DNA from: CAZAYP01 sp964489425 [NCBI: uncultured Verrucomicrobiota bacterium]
GTDB taxonomy: Bacteria; Verrucomicrobiota; Kiritimatiellia; RZYC01
Length of the DNA stretch: 16,548 nucleotides
Assembly (NCBI GenBank): GCA_964489425.1
Contig: CAZAYP010000103.1
Span: 1-16,548 of the forward strand
Reading direction: 5' to 3'
Shown here: positions 6,140-14,900 of the stretch, piece after piece
How positions within the stretch are numbered: position 1 is the first letter of the stretch
How the letters are laid out: each line of letters begins with the position of its first letter
The notes under the pieces: model-generated
What the model saw: the letters and a program-made list of their open reading frames with translations, nothing else
Told to the model about the DNA's origin: nothing
Database searches by the model: none
Made by a program: the position numbers and the translations under genes

Positions 6140-7186
6140 ATGATTGCCATACCCCAACCCGAGACCACCATTGCGCGGATCTACCGCGCCTATGAAAACC
6201 GCGAGAACGGCCGGCCGCGCGCCCACCTGGGCGCATCGCTGATCAGCCGTGCTTGCGAGCGGGAAGCCTGGCTGTCATTCCGCTGGGCTTCCTATCCCGA
6301 TTACGACGGCCGCATCCTGCGCCTGTTTGACCGCGGCAAACGCGAGGAACCGGTGTTCATCCGGGACCTGCGCGATGCTGGCGCCGAAGTCCATGACGTT
6401 GACCCTGCCACGGGCAAGCAGTTCAGCTTTGCCGAGTTCGGCGGCCATGTCGGCGGCAGCACGGACGGCGCGGCCATTGGCCTGGTCGAAGCGCCCAAGA
6501 CGTGGCACGTGCTGGAGTTCAAGACCCACAACGCCGCGTCCTTTGCCGCGCTGAGGAAGGATGGCGTGGCCAAAACCCATCCTGACCACGTGGGCCAAAT
6601 GCAGCTTTACATGGGCTGGTCCGGCATGACCCGGGCGTTATACCTGGCCGTGTGCAAAGACACGGACGAGCTGTACGCCGAACGCCTGCAATTTGATCGC
6701 GCCGCGTTCGAATCCCTGCGCGAAAAGGCCCGGCGGGTGGTGTTCGCCAAGGAACCTCTGCCGCGGCTGAGCGATTCCCCGGCGTTCTACAAATGCAAGC
6801 TGTGCATGTTCCACGATGTTTGCCATGGCTTGGCGTTTTCGCGCCGTAACTGCCGGACCTGCGCGTTCAGCACGCCCAGGGAAGACGGGGCCTGGTATTG
6901 CGAGCGCCGTCAACAGGCGCTCGCGCTGGACGACCAATCCAACGCCTGCGGCGACCACATTTTCATCCCGCCGCTGTTACCGTGGCCGGTACACAACGTC
7001 GCGGACAAGTGCCCCTGCTATGAAACTCCGGCCGGCCTGTTTGCCAACACGCCGGACTGCATCGCCGGCCCGGCCGGCGTGGTCGGGTTCACGTCGCGGG
7101 AACTCGAACGCCTGACGCCGGAGCAATTGCCCGCGATCATCAAGGCCAAGAAGGCGTTCGGCGGGGAGGTGTGCCATGCTCCGTGA
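6140..7186 (+). CDS. Cas4-like PD-(D/E)XK nuclease with Fe-S cysteines
   Basis: This 348-residue protein is a phage-type nuclease of the PD-(D/E)XK class. Its motifs are D109 in GGSTDG, E126 and K128 in VLEFKTH, and the Q153/Q155 plus Y157 helix QMQLYM. Four cysteines match the Cas4/AddB-type iron-sulfur pattern: C39 (SRACEREAW), then C219, C222 and C228 (YKCKLCMFHDVC). A second set, C238, C241, C254 and C270, in NCRTCAF...WYCERR...NACGDH, suggests another metal site. That second module also occurs in phage relatives, from memory. The predicted activity is DNA end processing that produces single strands for the Sak4-like protein. The 3' end overlaps the helicase gene by 11 bases. Confidence 0.85.
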   Translation: MIAIPQPETTIARIYRAYENRENGRPRAHLGASLISRACEREAWLSFRWASYPDYDGRILRLFDRGKREEPVFIRDLRDAGAEVHDVDPATGKQFSFAEFGGHVGGSTDGAAIGLVEAPKTWHVLEFKTHNAASFAALRKDGVAKTHPDHVGQMQLYMGWSGMTRALYLAVCKDTDELYAERLQFDRAAFESLREKARRVVFAKEPLPRLSDSPAFYKCKLCMFHDVCHGLAFSRRNCRTCAFSTPREDGAWYCERRQQALALDDQSNACGDHIFIPPLLPWPVHNVADKCPCYETPAGLFANTPDCIAGPAGVVGFTSRELERLTPEQLPAIIKAKKAFGGEVCHAP

Positions 7187-8747
7187 TTACCAGATCATGG
7201 CGTTCAACGCCATCTGGGACAACCTGGACAAGCACGTGCTCGCCTCGTTGCCGACTGCGTCCGGCAAATCGCACATCATCGCCGAGCTGTGCAAGCAGGC
7301 ACTGCAGGTGGCGCCGGGCACCCGCGTGTTGGTTATAGCCCACGTCAAGGAGTTGCTGGAACAGAACAGCGCCAAAATCCGGCTGCATTGGCCCGACGCG
7401 CCCCTGGCGCTGTACTGCGCCGGCCTCAAGTGCAAGGAAGTCGGCCCGATCACCGTGGCCTCCATCCAGAGCATCTACGACAAGGGGGACCAGATTGGGG
7501 TATTTGACCTCATCATCGTGGACGAAGCCCACCGCATCCCGCACGGCGAAAACGGCATGTACCACACGCTGTTCCGCACTCAGCCCCAGGCCAAGATCGT
7601 GGGCCTGACCGCCACGCCGTACCGGCTGGGCGGCGGCCTGCTCTACGAGGGCGACGACGCCCTGTTCGAGGAGTTGGTCTGTGAAATCAAGACCGCTGAC
7701 CTGGTTGAGCAGGGATACCTGGCCCGCATTCGCGCCCGGCCCGGCAGCCGGCAGGCCGACCTGTCCGGTGTCCATATCCGGGCCGGCGAATACATGGCCG
7801 ACGAAATGGCCGCCGCGTTTGACGATGGCGGCCTTACCGCGGCCGTGGTTGACGACGTGCTCCTTCATGCTACCGCCCGGCGCTCGATCATGGTGTTCTG
7901 CTGCTCCGTCGCGCATTGCCACAGCGTACTGCATGCGTTTGCCGCCAGGGGAGAAGCTACCGCCCGCGTGATCACCGGCGGCACTCCGTCGCAAGTCCGG
8001 GCTGATGTCATTGCGGATTTCAAGGCCCGCAAATGCCGCATCCTGATCAACTGCGACGTGCTGACCACCGGCTTTGACGCGCCCAACATCGACTGCATTG
8101 TCCTGCTGCGCGCCACCCAGAGCCCCGGCTTGTACGTCCAAATGATCGGCCGCGGTCTGCGCCAATGCGAAGGCAAGACCGATTGCCTGCTCCTGGATTA
8201 CGGCGGCAACGTCGAACGCCACGGCCCGATTGACAGCGTTACAGCCGAGCGCGTGCAGGAACAAGAGCGGGAACAGGTCAAGACGTGCCCAGTGTGCGGA
8301 TACTACATCCCGGTACATGTCAAAATCTGCCCGGATTGCGGGTACCATTACCCGCCGCCCGAACCCACCCCGCGCAAGATTACCCATGGCCTGCAGGCCA
8401 CGACGCTGGACCCGCTGTCCATCAGCTATACACGGTACTGGGTGTCCAACGTGTATTACATGCGGCACCAGAAACCCGGCCGGCCCGACTCGCTCAAGGT
8501 GATTTACGACGCGGTGCCTGAAACCGGTATGCAGTCCGGGCTCATGTCACGCTGTTTCTATGAGTGGGTCTGCTTCGAGCATTCGGGCTATCCCCGCACC
8601 AAAGCCCGCGAATGGTCATACCGCCACGGCGTTAGCCCTGCGCCCAAGACCGTCACCGAGGCCCTGGCCTGCCCGTTTGCCGTTCCCAAACAAATAACCG
8701 TCCGCATGGGCGGACAATACCCGGAGGTAGTTGACCATGAGTTTTGA
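7176..8747 (+). CDS. Superfamily 2 DEAD/DEAH-box DNA helicase
   Basis: This 523-residue protein has complete SF2 motifs: the Q-motif-like start LRDYQ, motif I PTASGKS (26-32), DEAH (116-119), TAT (145-147), TTGFDAP (297-303) and QMIGRGLRQ (322-330). It resembles the SSL2-type helicases of phage replication modules. After the two motor domains, residues 371-388 form a four-cysteine zinc ribbon (CPVC...CPDC). The C-terminal 130 residues (about 395-523) are a less recognised domain, possibly for DNA or partner contact. ATG 7176 is supported by GGGGAGG six bases upstream. It likely unwinds DNA for the primase-polymerase encoded directly downstream, with which it overlaps by 11 bases. Confidence 0.92.
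   Translation: MLRDYQIMAFNAIWDNLDKHVLASLPTASGKSHIIAELCKQALQVAPGTRVLVIAHVKELLEQNSAKIRLHWPDAPLALYCAGLKCKEVGPITVASIQSIYDKGDQIGVFDLIIVDEAHRIPHGENGMYHTLFRTQPQAKIVGLTATPYRLGGGLLYEGDDALFEELVCEIKTADLVEQGYLARIRARPGSRQADLSGVHIRAGEYMADEMAAAFDDGGLTAAVVDDVLLHATARRSIMVFCCSVAHCHSVLHAFAARGEATARVITGGTPSQVRADVIADFKARKCRILINCDVLTTGFDAPNIDCIVLLRATQSPGLYVQMIGRGLRQCEGKTDCLLLDYGGNVERHGPIDSVTAERVQEQEREQVKTCPVCGYYIPVHVKICPDCGYHYPPPEPTPRKITHGLQATTLDPLSISYTRYWVSNVYYMRHQKPGRPDSLKVIYDAVPETGMQSGLMSRCFYEWVCFEHSGYPRTKAREWSYRHGVSPAPKTVTEALACPFAVPKQITVRMGGQYPEVVDHEF
8723..8727 (+). promoter_or_regulatory. Ribosome binding site for the primase gene
   Basis: GGAGG lies nine bases before ATG 8737, inside the end of the helicase gene. 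It supports 8737 over the in-frame TTG at 8731. Confidence 0.6.
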
Positions 8748-10809
8748 GCATATCCCCGATGAGATGAAGTCCCGGCCGCAGTGGGTGGCCTGGTCGCTGA
8801 TCGAGCGCGCGGGCAAGAAAACCAAGCTGCCGATCAATCCAAAGAACGGCCAACTTGCCCGGACAGACGCTCCCGCCACCTGGGGCACGTTCGAGCAGGC
8901 GGTCCGCGCCGGCAAGCAGCTCACCGGGATCGGCTACGTGTTCAGCGCCGATGACCCCTACTGCGGCATTGACCTGGACGGACACATCGACGAGGAATTG
9001 ATCGCCTGGTTCTGTTCGTACGCCGAACGATCGCAGTCCGGGACCGGCGCCCACATCATCATTCGCGCCGTGCTGGGTGACGGCCGCAAATGCGACCGGT
9101 ACGAAGCCTATGACCGGACCCGCTTCTTTGTGATGACCGGCGATGTTCTGCAAGCCGGCCCGATTATCGAGGCCCAGGAGAAACTCGACCAGTTCGTGGC
9201 CACCGTGTTCCCGGCGCCCGAGCCGGAAGACAACCGGGCCGTTGATCTGTCCGGCATTCTCGCTCCGAAAACAGACGTGCTGGACCTGATCCGGGCGTCC
9301 GCCCAGGCTGACAAGTTCAACAAGCTCTGGTCAGGCGACTGGTCCGGCTACGAATCCCAATCCAATGCGGATGCTGCTTTGCTCGCCATACTGCGGTTCT
9401 GGACGGGTGGCGACAAGGACGCCTCCCTGCGCTTGTTTGCGCAATCCGGCCTCTGCCGGCCGAAATGGACCGACCGCCAGGACTACCGCGACAGCACATG
9501 GTCGGCCGTTGACAACGGCCCGGTGTACGAACCGCCGCAACCGCGTGGCGGCCCGGCCGTTGTTGTCGCCAGCGAGCCGCCCTGGCGCAAGGTGACCATT
9601 GACAACGTTATGGAGGCCATTGCGGGGTCAGTGCTGGAACCGCTGGTCGCCGCCATGCGCGCGCCCATGGACCCGCTCCTACCGCCGCAGATCGGCTTGA
9701 TCAAGGCGCTGTCATTGTGCGGCTGCGCGTTGTCCGAGAAGCGGGCCGCGCCGCGGGACGGCGGCAACTTGGCGGTGCACACCCAGCGCGGCGTTGACCT
9801 TGCCCGCGTCCGCATCATCACCGCCGGCGGCCAGGTGGCCAACGTGCTGGCCATGATCGTAGCCGAATCCGCCATCGGCAAGGATGTCGGCAACCTGCTT
9901 GACCGTGTGGCCCAGTATTACGGTTGGATGATCGGCACGGCGGGCAGCGAAGAAGGCATTGCCGACGCCTACATCGCCAAGCCCAACGGCCTGCTCACCA
10001 TCAGCGAGTTCGCCAACTGGCTGAACAAAAACCATTGGCAGAGCAAGGCTGCCTCGTTCCTCACCCACGCTTTCAACAAGGGGTGGTTCGTCCACGTCAT
10101 GAGCCGGCGGGCCGAAGCGCCGCCGCGTGAATCCAACTACTGCTTTCCCAATATCTACGCTGCGATTCAGCCCGGCGCCTTGCAGTCCTACGCCAGCAGG
10201 ATCGATTTGGATTCCGGGTTCCTGGGGCGGTTCCTGGTCGCCGCCATGCCGCAGGCGTATTTCGGCTGCCCGGTTATCAGCGACTTGGCTAGGCACATCA
10301 CGGTCTGCCGTGACACACTCGATACGCTCCGCTGCAAGGACTGTGATATCCATCCGCCAGCCGGCTACAACCGGGACCTGGCCGCTATGTTCATGGACAA
10401 CCACGCGGAGCCGGGGCCGACCTGGCGCCGGTTGGTGAACGAATACTATCCACGGTTCGCGCTGTTCCTGTCCATCGCGCCGGACGACACATCACCGCTG
10501 ATTACCGTCACGGATGGGGCTTGGCAACGAGCGGCCCTGTTGGTGCAGTACTTCTTCGCCCAGGCGGAAAGCATCCTGACCGACATCCACGAGGATCAAC
10601 AGGTCAACAGGTTTGAATCTCTCTGCCGCCGTATTCTCACCATCATTCGCGAGTCTGGGCCTGAAGGCGCTTCCCTTAACCACATCCACGAGTTGTGCGG
10701 GCGTGGAACTCGCTCCAATGAACGTCGGGCAGTCTTGGAAGAACTCGAATCCCGCGGCGTCGTGACCCACGAAAAACATGGAAAGTTGATGGTGTACCAT
10801 GCCTGCTGA
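8737..10809 (+). CDS. Primase-polymerase fused to a DUF3987-like domain
   Basis: This 690-residue protein starts with an archaeo-eukaryotic-type primase domain like that of phage NrS-1 polymerase. It begins IPDEMKSRPQWVAW, continues with GIDLDG (D79 and D81 as the catalytic DxD), then SGTGAHI with H106, and YEAYDRTRFFVMTGD. A small helical domain follows, ADAALLAILRFWTGG...WTDRQDYRDSTW (about 211-255). Residues about 285-600 resemble a DUF3987 ATPase/helicase domain. Its Walker A is degenerate: AESAIGKD (376-383) lacks the first Gly and the final Ser/Thr. Residues about 620-690 look like a winged helix. In the module it would prime and copy DNA while the upstream helicase unwinds it. The gene overlaps the helicase gene by 11 bases. 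Confidence 0.88.
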   Translation: MSFEHIPDEMKSRPQWVAWSLIERAGKKTKLPINPKNGQLARTDAPATWGTFEQAVRAGKQLTGIGYVFSADDPYCGIDLDGHIDEELIAWFCSYAERSQSGTGAHIIIRAVLGDGRKCDRYEAYDRTRFFVMTGDVLQAGPIIEAQEKLDQFVATVFPAPEPEDNRAVDLSGILAPKTDVLDLIRASAQADKFNKLWSGDWSGYESQSNADAALLAILRFWTGGDKDASLRLFAQSGLCRPKWTDRQDYRDSTWSAVDNGPVYEPPQPRGGPAVVVASEPPWRKVTIDNVMEAIAGSVLEPLVAAMRAPMDPLLPPQIGLIKALSLCGCALSEKRAAPRDGGNLAVHTQRGVDLARVRIITAGGQVANVLAMIVAESAIGKDVGNLLDRVAQYYGWMIGTAGSEEGIADAYIAKPNGLLTISEFANWLNKNHWQSKAASFLTHAFNKGWFVHVMSRRAEAPPRESNYCFPNIYAAIQPGALQSYASRIDLDSGFLGRFLVAAMPQAYFGCPVISDLARHITVCRDTLDTLRCKDCDIHPPAGYNRDLAAMFMDNHAEPGPTWRRLVNEYYPRFALFLSIAPDDTSPLITVTDGAWQRAALLVQYFFAQAESILTDIHEDQQVNRFESLCRRILTIIRESGPEGASLNHIHELCGRGTRSNERRAVLEELESRGVVTHEKHGKLMVYHAC

Positions 10810-10810
10810 C

Positions 10811-10995
10811 AATCGGGAAAAAATCCCGGTTCAAAATCCCGCACCCCGATTTCAAGCAAGGGAACGGGATTCCGGGATTGAATCGGGATTGACCCAATCC
10901 CGTTATTTCTCGTTGAAAATGAAAAAGTTAACCTATAACGGGATATCGGGATATATATATAAAATAGAAGTAGTTTTCCTACATATATATACCCC
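10811..10995 (+). repeat. CGGGAT iteron-like cluster and AT-rich segment, candidate origin
   Basis: Ten copies of CGGGA(T) or its complement occur in 140 bases. In the forward sense they start at 10814 (truncated), 10865, 10873, 10884, 10939 and 10947. As AATCCCG they start at 10822, 10835 and 10896, plus a variant CCCGATT around 10845. The longest shared word is CGGGATT. From 10943 the sequence becomes strongly AT-rich (GGGATATATATATA ... ACATATATATACCCC), forming an imperfect inverted repeat about 50 bases across. Repeats beside an easily melted segment, directly after primase and helicase genes, are the hallmark of iteron-type origins. Origin function is inferred. Confidence 0.6.
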
Positions 10996-11265
10996 TATGT
11001 GGGCTTCTCGTCCCGTTTTCCCGTTTTCTCTTTTGCCGCGTCTTTTGGCTATTTTTCGCCAAGCCGACCGGTTGGTGCTGAATACGAGTTTCACCCGCAA
11101 CGCCCGCCGCACACGTGGCCAATCCGTCCATTTTTCTTCCACAAGGCCCGGGACGGCCGCTTCCGTGGCCGTAGGCGCGTGGCATGCCCAGATCCGATAC
11201 AAGAATGGCCACCGCCCTCAAACACGCGCATTGACTGTTTACACCGCCCCCCAGGACCACTTCAC
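10996..11265 (+). other. Intergenic segment before a small phage protein
   Basis: Apart from a tandem CCCGTTTT pair at about 11012-11027, I see no gene, clear promoter or terminator here. Open frames cross it in two phases, but their translations lack protein-like structure. Confidence 0.5.
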
Positions 11266-11586
11266 ATGAAATCCCCATCCCGACCAACCGTTCACCGCAT
11301 CGAGGACAGTCTCTACGGTCTGTTCGGTGCCATCCTTGAGCAGGCGGTCGCTGATTACCGCGCCCTGGTCCGCCAAGGCCATGTGGTCAACGGCGTAGTG
11401 ACGCCAGCCGCCATGCAAATCACCGACACCACGGCCAAGGCGTACATGACCTGCTACGAGATGATGGAACTGATCGAGTTCTTCTATTCCGCCGAGTACG
11501 AAAAACTCTGCAACGACATCATGCGCATCCCGATTGACCCGGAGGCGGTTCGCAGCCGGATCGGGCTGCCCCGGCAAAAGGCATAG
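11266..11586 (+). CDS. Small phage-like protein of unknown function
   Basis: This 106-residue protein looks like a soluble, mostly helical phage protein. The segments LYGLFGAILEQAVADYRALVR (about 17-36) and ELIEFFYSAEYEKLCND (about 68-84) are followed by IPIDPEAVRSRIGL. The combination of a DYR helix with an 'EFFxSxxxxxLCxD' helix occurs in small proteins of unknown function in other phages, as I recall. No motif gives a biochemical role. ATG 11266 has only a weak AGGA nine bases upstream. Longer in-frame starts upstream give low-quality sequence and are not preferred. It is the last gene of the replication module before the change to unrelated DNA. Confidence 0.6.
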   Translation: MKSPSRPTVHRIEDSLYGLFGAILEQAVADYRALVRQGHVVNGVVTPAAMQITDTTAKAYMTCYEMMELIEFFYSAEYEKLCNDIMRIPIDPEAVRSRIGLPRQKA

Positions 11587-11945
11587 CGTCTGATTGCTTG
11601 ATCTCCTGCTCAAACGCAAGTCACATCGGGCTTGACCCCATCCTGCATGCACCTATGATGCCTAAATGAAGAGGCAACGCCACTTGGCTTCCGATGTCGG
11701 TATCGAACTGGGGTCATCCGCGCAGTATTTCAATCAAGACTCACACCTGTCGGCCAACCGGGTATTTTCCTCCGAGGCAAATTCTCAAGCAACCCAATGG
11801 AATCGTTTTGCGGTCTTAATGGTTGCCGCCGATTTCCGGCTGCGGCAACACCGGCCTGTCGGGGAATCCGTTTAGTGCTGGTTACATGGAGCGCCAACCA
11901 TGGCATCAGGGCTAGTATGAACGTTGACTCACGGGAGGCAGGATC
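11587..11945 (+). other. Intergenic segment with promoter and leader
   Basis: This 359-base gap separates the phage-like module from the large exported protein. It carries a good promoter near its left end (11632-11659) and a strong ribosome binding site GGGAGG (11933-11938) at its right end. That leaves a long 5' leader of about 280 bases. A 69-codon frame at 11666-11875 has no ribosome binding site and its translation looks random. I see no terminator for the upstream gene. Confidence 0.5.
11632..11659 (+). promoter_or_regulatory. Sigma70-type promoter for the large exported protein
   Basis: TTGACC (11632-11637) and TATGAT (11654-11659) each match the consensus at five of six positions, with 16 bases between them. 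Transcription would begin near 11666 and run into the gene at 11946. Confidence 0.55.
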
Positions 11946-14900
11946 ATGAAGGTTAAGACCTTCGCTGCGGCAGTGATCACAATAAGCCTGGGAGTCCTTT
12001 GGTCCTCGGACGCATATGGGCAGCCGCCACCTGCTCGGGCCAGTCCGGGATGGACGTTGCTTGGCGAGTGGCAGGAATTGGTCGTCGTGGACGGCCGGTC
12101 CCTCCTGGCAACAGGTCGGCAGTTTTTTGATCCGGAGACCGGGCGGGAACACACGATCTATTGCGATGGCCAGGGGCAATCCCTGCCGGTTGACGCTGAG
12201 CGCGTGTGGCGGAATCTGCCGGATAACGGGATTGAAGGATCACGCAAGCCCGGCGTTTTTACGCCTGCGAAGAAAGTCCTGGCCATACCGCCATCCAAGC
12301 TGACGGCTTACAGCGAGGTCATCAATCTGGGCCCGCTGGATGCCGCTGAAATCGCGCGGGGCAAGGCCCGGGTTTTGAAGGCGGAACTGATCGGCTTGCG
12401 GCGACCTTTGCCCCAGGCTCCCATATTGGATGGCGCTCTTAAACAAGACGAGTGGCTTGCCTTGGGAGCGTCCGGTTCCATGTGGAGCCTGGCGCTAAAC
12501 GTGGAGCAGTCGCAGGGTTTGCGTGTCCACCTGGCAGATGTGCGCTTGCCGGCAGGCTGCGCAGTTTGGCTGTATGCCGCCAATGATCCGGGGCAGGTGC
12601 TGGGCCCCTACGACTCAGAGGCCATCCGAGAAGATGGCGGTTTCTGGACGGAAACCCTTTTTTCCGACCATGCGGTCCTTGCCTGTCTCGTCCCTCGCGG
12701 GGCTGCGCGCGCCGAAGTCCGGCTCAAAGTCGACGAGGTGGCGGACCTGTTCGTGAATTTCAGTGAAATATATGCCAAGCAAGTGGGCAATTGCCACAAT
12801 GACGTGACCTGTTATTCTGCCTGGGCCAACGAGGCCGCGGCCGTCGCCGGCATCGGAACCATCGGAGAAGTCGGAGTAGTTTGGTGCACCGGATGCCTGA
12901 TTAACGATCAGGATCCCTCCACCTATATCGATTATTTCATGACGGCCTATCATTGCGTGGGAAGTCAGAGTAAAGCCAGCACCACCGAGTATTATTGGTT
13001 TTATCAGACGTCCACCTGCAATGGTACGCCGCCCGATCCGCGGGCGGTGCCGCGCACCGGCGGCGGAGCCACATTCCTTGCCGGCATGAGCGCAAGCGCG
13101 GGCAACGATTTTTGCTTCCTGCGGTTAAACCAGGCCTCGCCCGCAAACGTGTACTATGCCGGCTGGACCACAACCAGCCCCACGGCCAGCGAAATCCTCA
13201 CCTGCATTCACCATCCGGCTTACAGCTACAAGCGGATCAGTTTCAGCCGCTGGGAGTTGTACGACACTTATTGGTGGACCGTTAAATGGTTCTCGGGGGT
13301 GACGGAACCCGGTAGCAGCGGTAGCCCCCTTTTCAATGCCGCAGGTCGGTTCATCGGCCAGTTGCTCGGGGGTGCCTCGTCTTGCAGCTACCCGCAAGGC
13401 CTTGATAATTACGGCCGCTTCAGCGTGACCTATCCACTTGTTCAGCAATGGCTGGCGCCTTCCATCACCCCCACCCCAACGCCAACAATTACGCAAACTC
13501 CGACGCCGCCGCCCAACCCGACAGCCACACCGACCAGAACACCAACAAGAGCGCCAACCCCAACCCCAACGCTAACACCTACACGAACGCCAACGGCAAC
13601 GTCTACTCCTACGCCAACTCAAACCCCCAGACCGGCCATTGCGATAAGCCCAACTCATATTAACCATTCTGCAGCGTGGGGACGAAACGCATCTTCCACT
13701 ACAATCAATATTCGGAATGCAGGCGGTGGTTTGCTTTCCTATAACATATTAGACGATGCTACATGGCTGTCAATAAGTCCCACGAATGGAGTGGTTTCTG
13801 GGATTAACAATGTTCATACTGTCAGCTTCCAAACCACCAGCTTGAGTATTGGCGTCTATACCGCTAAAATTACGGTCGTAGCAGGGGGGGCGATAAATTC
13901 GCCCCAGAAGATTCCCGTTGTGATGAGTATCTATGACGATGCTTCGTGGGTGTTGCATTTAGTGCCAGAAGTTGCGCCGCGGCCAACTCCCACTCGGACC
14001 CCGACACCAACACGCACGCCCACGCGCACCCCCACAGCCACCAGAACCCCCACCTCTACCCCCACGCCAACACCCACATGTACGCCAACACCAACCCCAA
14101 CGCCGTTGCCGCCAGATGGGATGGTCTTTCTGCCCCCTGGAGTATTTCAGATGGGAGATTGTCTTGGTGATGGATCGGATGATGAATTGCCTTCGCATTC
14201 GATCCAACTAAGCTCTTTCTATATAGACGAATGTGAAGTAATTAAAGAGACTTGGGATGATGTTTGCGCATGGGCGACTAATCACGGTTATAGTTTTGAT
14301 AGTTTTGGCACAGGCAAGAACACAAATCATCCGATGACGTCCATGACTTGGTATGACGCAGTAAAATGGTGTAATGCCAGGAGCGAAAAAGATGGTTTGA
14401 CGCCCTGCTATTTTCTGGAGCCAGCACAAACAACCATTTATCGAATAGGCATGATAGAATTGTCGAACAGTTGGGTAAAATGGGATTCAGACGGATATCG
14501 ATTACCAACGGAAGCGGAATGGGAAAAGGCCGCCCGCGGCGGCATTTCGGGTATGCGTTTCCCGTGGAACGACAATAACTCCGTTTCTCATAGTCAGGCA
14601 AATTATCGCGCTAGCGGCGGTGAATCCTACGATATTAGCAGTGGTGCTGGGTACCACCCGACTTGGGACGATGGAGTCCTGCCGTATACGTGTCCTGCTA
14701 ATACGTTTTCATCGAATGGGTATGGCTTGTTCAATGCCGCTGGCAATGTATTGGAGTGGTGCTGGGATTGGTATGGATCGACCTATTATACCAATGTACC
14801 ATCTACCGATCCTCGAGGACCAGTGTCGGGAACTTATCGAGTTACGCGCGGCGGATGCTATTCATGGGTTGCCAACTCCCTTCGAGTTTCCAAACGCGTA

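Noticed and set aside
7140-8468. 442-codon minus-strand frame opposite the helicase
   Set aside because: Shadow of the SF2 helicase, whose full motif set fixes the plus strand as coding.
10813-10829. Terminator just after the primase (TCGGGAAAAAATCCCGG)
   Set aside because: The stem is five bases with an A-tract loop and no T run afterwards. It fits better as two inverted copies of the repeat word.
10999-11265. N-terminal extension of the small protein at 11266
   Set aside because: The upstream in-frame sequence is Arg/Pro/Phe-rich and random-looking, while good protein sequence begins at the ATG at 11266.
10799-11269. 156-codon open frame overlapping the end of the primase gene
   Set aside because: It runs through the CGGGAT repeats and the AT-rich stretch. 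Its translation is irregular, with repeat-derived segments and no protein-like pattern, and there is no ribosome binding site suited to 10799. The repeats are better explained as non-coding.
11666-11875. 69-codon frame between the promoter and the large exported gene
   Set aside because: There is no ribosome binding site and no recognisable structure, and it sits in a leader with non-coding character.
13464-13634. CRISPR-like or tandem DNA array
   Set aside because: The repetition is an in-frame Thr/Pro codon pattern with no uniform spacers, so it is a protein linker.
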